Of a stretch of 5,940 nt of DNA, positions 1 to 5,240 are shown piece after piece. The notes beneath the pieces were generated by a model. That model saw only the letters and a list, made by a program, of their open reading frames with translations. It did not search any database and was not told where the DNA came from. The stretch is from Gammaproteobacteria bacterium (GTDB lineage Bacteria > Pseudomonadota > Gammaproteobacteria > Steroidobacterales > GCA-2729495). Made by a program: the position numbers and the translations under genes. The stretch's first letter is position 1, and the number at the start of each line of letters is the position of its first letter. The stretch is from the NCBI GenBank assembly GCA_023383735.1, contig JAHDYN010000134.1:1-5940 (forward strand), read 5' to 3'.

Positions 1-1352
1 TGCGCAGCTACAAGCAGCTGCCGGTCAACTACTACCAGATCAACACCAAGTTCCGCGACGAGATCCGGCCGCGCTTCGGCGTGATGCGTGCCCGCGAGTT
101 CGTGATGAAGGACGCCTACTCCTTTCACCTCGATCAGGCTTCCCTGGACGAGACCTACGAGCGCATGGCCGACGCCTATACGCGCATCTTCACGCGGCTC
201 GGCTTGCGCTTCCGCAAGGTCGATGCCCATGGCGGCGAGATCGGCGGCTCGAAGTCACAGGAGTTCCACGTGCTCGCAGACTCCGGCGAGGACCAGATCG
301 CCTGGTGCGAAGGCGACAGCTTCGCCGCCAACGTGGAGCTGGCACCGGCCCTGCCGCCGCGCGCTGCACGGCCGGCCGCAACGGCCACGCTGAACCGCGT
401 ACCGACGCCCGGCGTGCGCAGCATCGACGAGGTCGCTGCCTGCCTGAAAACCGTCGCGCAGCAATGCCTGAAAACCCTGATCGTGACCGGCAGCGAAGGC
501 GGGCTCGTCGCGCTGTGCCTGCGCGGCGATCACGAACTCAACCCGCTCAAGGCCGAGCGCCTGCCCGGCGTCGCCAGGCCCCTGCAGATGGCGGCACCGG
601 AACGCGTACTCGCGGAACTCGGCGCACCGGTCGGGTCGCTGGGACCGGTCGGCCTCAGCATCCCGCTGTATGCCGATCACAGCGCTCTCGCCATGGCCGA
701 TTTCGTCTGCGGCGCCAATACCGCCGATACGCACCTGGTCGGCGTCAACTGGCAGCGCGACCTGGCGGAGCCGCCCGCGCACGACCTGCGCAACGTCGAG
801 GCGGGCGACCTGAGTCCGGGCGGCGGCGGCACCCTGTCCATTGCGCGCGGCGTCGAGGTGGGGCATATCTTCCAGCTCGGTGACAAGTACAGCCAGAGCA
901 TGCAGGCGACCGTGCTCGACCAGGACGGCAAGGAACGCGTCATGACCATGGGCTGTTACGGAATCGGCGTGTCGCGCATTCTCGGCGCAGCCATCGAGCA
1001 GAACCACGATGCCAACGGCATCATCTGGCCGGAGCCGATGAGCCCTTACGATGTGGTGCTGATCGAACTGAATCCGAAAAAGTCCGAATCCGTCACGGCA
1101 GCAGCACGGCAGCTGTACAAGGATCTGCAGACAGCCGGCCTTGAGGTACTGTTCGATGACCGCGACGCACGGCCCGGCGTGAAGTTTGCAGACGCCGACC
1201 TGGTGGGCATCCCGCACCGTATCGTGGTGGGCGAACGGGGCGTCAAGGACGGCAAGGCCGAGTACCGGCACCGGCAGACCGGTGCAGAGGAGCAAACCGC
1301 ACTTGAAGACGTGGTGGAATTCCTGCGCAGCCGGCGGCACGCCGCTGCCTGA
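1..1352 (+). CDS. proS: Prolyl-tRNA synthetase, 5'-truncated by window edge
   Basis: This class II aminoacyl-tRNA synthetase charges tRNA-Pro with proline in the cytoplasm and hydrolyses mischarged Ala-tRNA-Pro. The reading frame is open from the left edge (first full codon at base 3) and gives 449 residues to the TGA. Bacterial ProRS is about 570 residues, so roughly the first 120, including motif 1, lie outside the window. Motif 2 is visible at about bases 48-130 (FRDEIRPRFGVMRAREF, then MKDAYSFH). An inserted YbaK-like editing domain follows at roughly bases 400-780; it contains CLKTLIV, whose Lys matches the conserved editing-domain lysine. Motif 3 is at 951-983 (GCYGIGVSRIL). The anticodon-binding domain occupies about 1045-1340 (FDDRDARPGVKFADADLVGIPHR). 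The domain order identifies the bacterial-type enzyme with an insertion domain, not the archaeal/eukaryotic type. Nothing in the visible part looks broken. A lytic transglycosylase gene follows closely on the same strand, so the two may be co-transcribed. Confidence 0.97.
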   Translation, partial: RSYKQLPVNYYQINTKFRDEIRPRFGVMRAREFVMKDAYSFHLDQASLDETYERMADAYTRIFTRLGLRFRKVDAHGGEIGGSKSQEFHVLADSGEDQIAWCEGDSFAANVELAPALPPRAARPAATATLNRVPTPGVRSIDEVAACLKTVAQQCLKTLIVTGSEGGLVALCLRGDHELNPLKAERLPGVARPLQMAAPERVLAELGAPVGSLGPVGLSIPLYADHSALAMADFVCGANTADTHLVGVNWQRDLAEPPAHDLRNVEAGDLSPGGGGTLSIARGVEVGHIFQLGDKYSQSMQATVLDQDGKERVMTMGCYGIGVSRILGAAIEQNHDANGIIWPEPMSPYDVVLIELNPKKSESVTAAARQLYKDLQTAGLEVLFDDRDARPGVKFADADLVGIPHRIVVGERGVKDGKAEYRHRQTGAEEQTALEDVVEFLRSRRHAAA

Positions 1353-1365
1353 AGCCGGCGCGGGC

Positions 1366-1935
1366 GTGCTGTTCCCGCTGGCAGCACTGCTGCTCATCGG
1401 CCTGCTCGCATCCGGTGCAGGCAATGCAGCCAGCCAGGAGCGCGATCCTGCCCTGCGCCAGCGTCTTGAGGCCGCGCTCGCCGAACCGGTGAGCTTCGAG
1501 GACCGCTACGAGGCAGAGGTCTGGCTGACCGACATGGCCGGGCGCCTGGCGCGCAAGGTGCCCGACCCGGACGAACGCATCGAGATCCTGGAAGCAGTGC
1601 ATCGCGAGGCGGTGCGCGCGAAGCTGCCGCCGGAAATGGTGCTGGCGGTGATCGACGTGGAGAGCGGCTTTCAGCGCTATGCAGTCTCGCGGGCCAATGC
1701 CCAGGGGCTGATGCAGATCATGCGCTTCTGGCTCAAGGAACTGGATATGCCGGGCCACTCCCTGCTCGACATCCAGGACAACATCCGCATGGGCTGCACG
1801 ATCCTGCGTTACTACTACGACATGGAAAACGGCAACTGGAATCGCGCGCTCGCGCGCTACAACGGCAGCCTCGGCAGCCAGAAATATCCCCAGCTGGTAT
1901 TCGAGCGGCTGCAGTCGCGCTGGTACAAGCAGTAA
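1366..1935 (+). CDS. Exported SLT-family lytic transglycosylase
   Basis: This is a predicted peptidoglycan lytic transglycosylase that cleaves MurNAc-GlcNAc bonds in the periplasm, leaving 1,6-anhydro-MurNAc ends. With the GTG start at 1366 it has 189 residues. The N-terminus is hydrophobic (LFPLAALLLIGLLASGAGNA, residues 2-21), which suggests a signal peptide, although the positively charged n-region is missing. The SLT catalytic core spans about residues 80-170: VIDVESGF with the probable catalytic Glu99, then GLMQIM (114-119), NIRMGCTILRYYYD (139-152) and ALARYNGS (161-168). It is a minimal SLT protein without LysM or SPOR modules. The start is uncertain. GTG 1366 lies 13 nt after the proS stop but has a poor ribosome binding site. 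A TTG at 1303, inside proS, is preceded by GAGGAG with 10 nt spacing and would add 21 residues, including a Lys. The family assignment is firm, but the substrate preference and the exact subfamily are not resolved. Confidence 0.88.
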   Translation: MLFPLAALLLIGLLASGAGNAASQERDPALRQRLEAALAEPVSFEDRYEAEVWLTDMAGRLARKVPDPDERIEILEAVHREAVRAKLPPEMVLAVIDVESGFQRYAVSRANAQGLMQIMRFWLKELDMPGHSLLDIQDNIRMGCTILRYYYDMENGNWNRALARYNGSLGSQKYPQLVFERLQSRWYKQ

Positions 1936-1945
1936 CAGGCGCCAG

Positions 1946-2230
1946 TCATCCCGTACGAAAATCAGCCAGCGCCGCGTAAGCCTCCGCCGCTTCATCGCGG
2001 GCCTCGACCGCGTCCACACGGGCCCGGGGCGGCCCTTGCCGCAACCAGTCACCCAGTTGCGCGAGCGCTGCGAGGCTGCCCAGCGCCAGGACCTCGACCC
2101 GGCCATCCGGCAGATTCTTCGCCCAACCGCGCAACTGCAACTGATCGGCCTGGCGCGCTGTGCTCGCACGAAAGAACACGCCCTGCACCTTGCCGGAAAC
2201 CAGGAAGCGACGACAGATGACTGCTGACAT
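1946..2230 (-). CDS. acyP: Acylphosphatase
   Basis: This small cytoplasmic enzyme hydrolyses acyl phosphates such as carbamoyl phosphate or 1,3-bisphosphoglycerate. The product is 94 residues, the usual acylphosphatase length (90-100). The signature GKVQGVFFRAST covers residues 13-24 and holds the phosphate-binding Arg21. The second signature GWAKNLPDGRVEV (35-47) contains the catalytic Asn39. I chose the ATG at 2230 because the protein then begins MSAVICRRFLVSG, in register with the family. A GTG at 2254 would add eight residues (MSRWYSAR) that the fold does not need. No Shine-Dalgarno sequence is visible before either start. The gene is convergent with the transglycosylase, with 10 nt between stop codons, and divergent from wrbA. 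The physiological role of bacterial acylphosphatases is poorly defined, so no pathway is assigned. Confidence 0.94.
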   Translation of the reverse strand: MSAVICRRFLVSGKVQGVFFRASTARQADQLQLRGWAKNLPDGRVEVLALGSLAALAQLGDWLRQGPPRARVDAVEARDEAAEAYAALADFRTG

Positions 2231-2236
2231 CCGCGC

Positions 2237-2245
2237 AGAATACCA
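2237..2245 (-). promoter_or_regulatory. Candidate extended -10 element for acyP
   Basis: Read on the - strand, this is TGG followed by TATTCT: a TGn extended -10 motif with a hexamer matching TATAAT at four of six positions, including the first two bases and the last. A transcript starting about 7 nt downstream would begin at or next to the acyP ATG, implying a leaderless or near-leaderless message. I see no good -35 box; the best-placed hexamer, TTACAG at 18 nt, is a poor match. The assignment rests on sequence similarity alone. Confidence 0.3.
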
Positions 2246-2275
2246 GCGGGACACGATTCGCTGTAACCTGCCCGC

Positions 2276-2878
2276 ATGAGCGAGATACTCGTCCTCTACT
2301 ATTCAAGAAACGGTTCCGTGGCCGCTCTCGCGAGCCAGGTTGCCCGGGGCATCAACGGGGTTGCCGGGGTCAGCGCCTGCCTGCGCACGGTTCCGCCCGT
2401 CACGACCGGAACCAGCACGCGATTGCCGGAGATTCCTGCCGAAGGCGCGCCCTATGCCACGAGCAGCGACCTGCAGCGCTGCGACGGACTGGTGCTCGGC
2501 AGCCCGACACGTTTCGGCAACATGGCCGCGGCACTCAAGTTTTTCATCGATGGCACCGGCAGCGAGTGGCTGGCCGGCACCTTGCGTGGCAAGCCGGCCG
2601 GCGTGTTCACGTCCAGCAGCTCGTTGCATGGCGGACAGGAAAGCACCTTGCTGAGCATGGCGCTGCCGCTCCTGCATCACGGCATGGTGCTGGTCGGCAT
2701 TCCCTATTCGGAAAATGCACTGTCGACCACACGCGGCGGCGGCGGCCCCTACGGCGCAAGCCACTTCGCGCCGGATGGCGGCCAGATCGATACCACGCCC
2801 GACGAGGCGCGCATCGCGCAGCACCTGGGCCGGCGCGTTGCCGAAGCAGCACTGCGCCTCAAGGGCTGGGAGCGCTGA
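2276..2878 (+). CDS. wrbA: WrbA-type NAD(P)H:quinone oxidoreductase (flavodoxin fold)
   Basis: This is a cytoplasmic FMN-dependent enzyme that reduces quinones by two electrons using NAD(P)H, usually linked to oxidative or quinone stress. The 200-residue product matches the WrbA length. The FMN-phosphate loop is at residues 8-14 (YYSRNGS). The WrbA-specific PTRFGN motif is at 77-82, followed by a FIDGTG segment (90-95). HGGQE (118-122) and the glycine-rich GGGGPYGASHF (154-164) complete the flavin site. The sequence between residues 40 and 60 (PVTTGTSTRLPEIPAEGAP) matches the loop that separates WrbA from classical flavodoxins. The ATG at 2276 puts the first beta strand (EILVLYY) right at the N-terminus. 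No Shine-Dalgarno is visible upstream. It diverges from acyP over 45 nt and converges on hda with only 3 nt between the stop codons. Quinone reductase activity is inferred from the family. Confidence 0.93.
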   Translation: MSEILVLYYSRNGSVAALASQVARGINGVAGVSACLRTVPPVTTGTSTRLPEIPAEGAPYATSSDLQRCDGLVLGSPTRFGNMAAALKFFIDGTGSEWLAGTLRGKPAGVFTSSSSLHGGQESTLLSMALPLLHHGMVLVGIPYSENALSTTRGGGGPYGASHFAPDGGQIDTTPDEARIAQHLGRRVAEAALRLKGWER

Positions 2879-2881
2879 CGC

Positions 2882-3571
2882 TCAGCCGCCGAGCACCTGC
2901 CGCACGAAGGGAATCGTCAGGCGTTTTTGTGCTGCCAGTGCCGCACGATCGAGTGTGTCGAGCAGGCGAAACAGCTCGGCGCTGCTGCGCCCGACCCGCG
3001 CAAGCAGGTAACGGCCGGTTTCGGCCGGCAACTCGAAGCCCCTGAAGTTCGCGCGCATCTGCAGGGCGCAAAGACGGCCCTCGTCATCGAGCGCCTGCAC
3101 TCGAAATGTCGCGCCCGATTTCAGACGCGAAGCGAGGTCTGCCAGTCCCACCGCGGTTTCGACCGGCGATCCGCTGCTGGCCACCACCAGGTTGCCGCCG
3201 CTGGCCCGCAGTTCTTCGTAGAGCCGGAACAGCGCACGCTCCCATTCGGGCTGAAGGGCCACCGCCGGCAGATCGTCGAGACAGACCAGGTTCAGCGCGC
3301 CCATTCCTTCCAGGAAGCCGACCGGCAGCGCCGGGGTCGCGCCGAGCGGTACATAGGCGGCGCGGCGCCCTGCCTCATCGGCCAATGCCACCGCTGCCTG
3401 CAGCAGATGCGACTTGCCATGTCCGGGCGGTGCCCATATCCAGAGCGGCGGTTGCCCGGCGCCCGTCGCAGCGGCCCGCAACTGGTGGACCAGCAGTTCG
3501 TTGCCCGCAGCATGAAAACTCGCGAATACCGCGTGATCGGCCAGGCGGACTTCGAGCGGCAGCTGCTGCAC
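2882..3571 (-). CDS. hda: DnaA regulatory inactivator Hda (DnaA-related AAA+ protein)
   Basis: Hda binds the DNA-loaded beta sliding clamp and stimulates ATP hydrolysis by DnaA, switching the initiator to its inactive ADP form and preventing over-initiation. The product is 229 residues, a typical Hda length, and lacks the DNA-binding domain IV of DnaA. The N-terminus carries QQLPLEVRL (2-10), resembling the short clamp-binding motif found there in Hda proteins. The Walker A region is APPGHGKSHLL (47-57), Walker B is LVCLDDL (95-101), and sensor 1 lies near NLVVASSGSP (127-136). DLASRLKSGATFRVQAL (145-161) is the box VII region with the presumed arginine finger, and the sensor 2 helix is around 191-210. 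The GTG at 3571 was chosen because it gives the family N-terminus and has GAGGG just upstream, although only about 3 nt away. The frame stays open upstream, but that extension reads antisense-like sequence inside the next gene. It is the last gene of a three-gene operon, 5 nt after the phosphatidyltransferase stop. Confidence 0.92.
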   Translation of the reverse strand: MQQLPLEVRLADHAVFASFHAAGNELLVHQLRAAATGAGQPPLWIWAPPGHGKSHLLQAAVALADEAGRRAAYVPLGATPALPVGFLEGMGALNLVCLDDLPAVALQPEWERALFRLYEELRASGGNLVVASSGSPVETAVGLADLASRLKSGATFRVQALDDEGRLCALQMRANFRGFELPAETGRYLLARVGRSSAELFRLLDTLDRAALAAQKRLTIPFVRQVLGG

Positions 3572-3576
3572 GACCC

Positions 3577-4155
3577 TCAGCCCCGCGACCGGAGCGCCCG
3601 GCCCGACCAGCGCACGACGTAGTCGAGTCCGCTGACCGTGGAGGTCACGAACACGCCGGCTCCGGCGATGATCAGGAATTCGGCCGGCGGCAGACCGGCC
3701 ATGCGATTGCCGATCACGGCCAGCACGTAGAGCAACTGGATACCGGTATTGATCTTGCTCGCCACCGAAGGCTCCGGCTGCACCGGCTCGACCAGCCACT
3801 GGTACACCACACCGCCGCTGACGATCACCAGGTCGCGGACGATGACCACCACGGTCAGCCACACGGGCACCAGCCCGGTCATCGACAGGGCCACGAATAC
3901 GGAAACCAGCAGCAGCTTGTCAGCCAGCGGATCCAGCAATCCACCCAGCCGGCTCTGCCAGCTGAAACGCTTGGCCAGAAACCCGTCCAGCCCGTCCGAT
4001 ATGCCGGCAAGCAGAATCAGGCCCAGCGCAAGCAGGTAGCGGCTGTCGATCAGCGCCATGATGATGGGCCAGACCAGCACGATCCGCACGACGCAGATCA
4101 GATTGGGGATATCGGCCGCCCGCAAGAACCGCCCGCGCTCAGGGGACCCTGCCAT
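3577..4155 (-). CDS. CDP-alcohol phosphatidyltransferase, PgsA-like
   Basis: This integral membrane enzyme of the CDP-alcohol phosphotransferase family moves a phosphatidyl group from CDP-diacylglycerol to an alcohol. The closest match by eye is phosphatidylglycerophosphate synthase (glycerol-3-phosphate acceptor), which commits lipid to phosphatidylglycerol and cardiolipin. The product is 192 residues, close to the usual 180-200. The metal-binding signature runs from residue 54 to 79: Asp54, Asp57-Gly58, Ala61-Lys62, Gly71, Asp75 and Asp79. The family consensus has Arg where Lys62 stands. The N-terminal ADIPNLICVVRIVLVWPI (14-31) resembles the PgsA start (NxPNxLTxxR). Hydrophobic segments at about 20-36, 40-53, 83-99, 101-117, 137-149 and 158-172 fit a six-helix protein. 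The ATG at 4155 is the only reasonable start. It sits 5 nt after the DUF2066 stop, has no clear Shine-Dalgarno, and is probably translated by coupling. The acceptor cannot be proved from sequence, and a second pgsA elsewhere in the genome is possible, so no symbol is given. Confidence 0.87.
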   Translation of the reverse strand: MAGSPERGRFLRAADIPNLICVVRIVLVWPIIMALIDSRYLLALGLILLAGISDGLDGFLAKRFSWQSRLGGLLDPLADKLLLVSVFVALSMTGLVPVWLTVVVIVRDLVIVSGGVVYQWLVEPVQPEPSVASKINTGIQLLYVLAVIGNRMAGLPPAEFLIIAGAGVFVTSTVSGLDYVVRWSGRALRSRG

Positions 4156-4160
4156 GCCGG

Positions 4161-5201
4161 TCAGGGCGCGCTGCCGAGCCGGTAGACCATGTCGGCCGCG
4201 CCGACATCGATCGAGCCGGCCGGCGCAACCGGCACCAGCACAGCCTTCAGCGCCAGCGCATCGCGCAACTGCGATGCGCCACCGCGAACGGTCAGCTCAT
4301 AGACAATGCGGTCGCCACGCAGGCTGGCGATATCCAGCGTCTCGATCACTCCGACACTGCGCAGGTGGTCCTGCAAGCGACCGTAGTCGGCAAAGCTGTT
4401 GACGCCGAGCACCTCGAGGCGCAGCCGGCTGCTCGCCGCCGCGGCAACCGCATAGCGGGCCGCCAGCTGATCGGCAAGCTGGTGCACGCCCTGCGCCGCA
4501 TCACCCTGCCATTCGCTGCGCCCGTTGTCGTCGAGCAGGGTCCAGCGCCATGCAGCGGTACCCGATACGGGCGCACGCTGCCCCACGAGGATCAGGTCGG
4601 TACCCAGCCGGGCCGCTTCGGCCCGGGCAAGCTCCAGCCCGTCCCCGCCCGCATCCGGCGCGCCTTCCGGCGACAGCGACAGGGCCACCGGCAGACCACG
4701 ACTGGCAGCCGTATCGAGCACCAGTTGTCCCTCACTGGCCAGCGCGCCGGGCACCGGCACGCCGGCAGCATCCAGCGGTGCAGACAGGCCCACGAGCATG
4801 ACCAGCGTCACGGGCCGCTCGTCTGCCCAGACCGGCAGGTTGGCGGTATCGAGTCGGCGACGGAGAGCCAGCGGATCGAACTGCACGCGCAGCGAACCGC
4901 CATCGGCAAGCTGATACTGGCTGACCAGCACGGTGGCACTGCCGATCGCCGCCCGCACCCCCGGATTGGCCAGCGGATCGCGCCGCCCGGTCAGTTTGAC
5001 CAGCACCTCGGCGAGCGCACGGGAGAAGGCGTCGTCGAGACCGGCGCTGCTGGTTTCGGTCACCGGAACCTGCGCGACGTAGAGATCCGGAACCGTTGCC
5101 GCGAAACCCTGTGCCTGCAGCAGCACACCGGCAAGCAGCACCAGCAGCTTGCGGCGCCTGAGCGGTGACTTGCATGGGTCCGTGGCCTGGGAGCTGTTCA
5201 T
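4161..5201 (-). CDS. Exported DUF2066-family protein of unknown function
   Basis: The 346-residue product looks like a DUF2066 protein, a gammaproteobacterial family of unknown role often found near hda and purM. The N-terminus has a basic stretch RRRK (15-18) and a hydrophobic core LLVLLAGVLL (19-28), then QAQGFAAT, giving a probable signal peptidase I site near residues 34-36 and a periplasmic mature protein. Mature features in order are: VPDLYVAQVPV (37-47), a typical DUF2066 opening; a helical FSRALAEVLVKLTGRRD segment; LRVQFDP followed by a WADERPVTLVMLVG strand; and, near residues 210-220, a long helix rich in Ala and Glu leading to TDLILVGQR. Near the C-terminus come RLRLEVLGVNSFADYGRLQ and YELTVRGG. 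No catalytic motif is evident. The ATG at 5201 is preferred because it places the signal peptide near the N-terminus; the frame is open for 47 more codons, but these overlap purM antisense. It is the first gene of the operon with the phosphatidyltransferase and hda. Confidence 0.83.
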   Translation of the reverse strand: MNSSQATDPCKSPLRRRKLLVLLAGVLLQAQGFAATVPDLYVAQVPVTETSSAGLDDAFSRALAEVLVKLTGRRDPLANPGVRAAIGSATVLVSQYQLADGGSLRVQFDPLALRRRLDTANLPVWADERPVTLVMLVGLSAPLDAAGVPVPGALASEGQLVLDTAASRGLPVALSLSPEGAPDAGGDGLELARAEAARLGTDLILVGQRAPVSGTAAWRWTLLDDNGRSEWQGDAAQGVHQLADQLAARYAVAAAASSRLRLEVLGVNSFADYGRLQDHLRSVGVIETLDIASLRGDRIVYELTVRGGASQLRDALALKAVLVPVAPAGSIDVGAADMVYRLGSAP

Positions 5202-5207
5202 TTCCAC

Positions 5208-5213
5208 TATTAT
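5208..5213 (+). promoter_or_regulatory. Candidate -10 element for purM, overlapping the divergent -10
   Basis: On the + strand this is TATTAT, five of six matches to TATAAT. It overlaps the opposite-strand -10 because the surrounding nine bases, CTATTATAG (5207-5215), are palindromic apart from the central base. Initiation about 7 nt downstream would give purM a leader of roughly 20 nt, enough to hold the weak GAG at 5229-5231 as a ribosome binding site about 9 nt before the ATG. The -35 region is not convincing, and I see no PurR-like operator. Confidence 0.4.
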
Positions 5214-5214
5214 A
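5209..5214 (-). promoter_or_regulatory. Candidate -10 element for the DUF2066-pgsA-like-hda operon
   Basis: On the - strand this is a perfect TATAAT in a strongly GC-rich background. Only 7 nt separate it from the ATG at 5201, so initiation at the usual distance would start the RNA about one base before the start codon and give an essentially leaderless message. A recognisable TTGACA-like -35 is not present at 16-18 nt. If the operon is instead transcribed from further upstream, the promoter would have to lie inside purM. Confidence 0.45.
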
Positions 5215-5240
5215 GCCACCCCCAGACCGAGCTCCGCGCC

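Noticed and set aside
255..1424. A 389-codon open frame on the - strand across proS
   Set aside because: It is antisense to a gene with clear ProRS motifs. Its translation is low-complexity with no recognisable domain, as expected for the complement of a GC-rich codon pattern.
1936..1945. The GGCGCC palindrome between the transglycosylase and acyP stops as a terminator
   Set aside because: Three base pairs per arm, no loop and no T-tract in either direction.
1243..2277. A 344-codon open frame on the - strand spanning the transglycosylase and acyP
   Set aside because: It is out of frame with acyP and antisense to the transglycosylase; both of those have conserved catalytic motifs. It has no domain of its own.
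3572..3862. A 97-codon N-terminal extension of hda
   Set aside because: The extension lies wholly inside the phosphatidyltransferase gene in another frame, and Hda proteins start at the QLPL-like motif.
3106..4185. A 359-codon + strand open frame opposite hda and the phosphatidyltransferase
   Set aside because: Its translation is rich in Arg, Pro, His and Gln with no fold signature, typical of a GC-rich shadow frame, while the - strand genes carry complete motifs.
4365..5168. A 267-codon + strand open frame opposite the DUF2066 gene
   Set aside because: It has no family resemblance and a His/Gln/Arg-rich composition. The - strand reading has a signal peptide and a family match.
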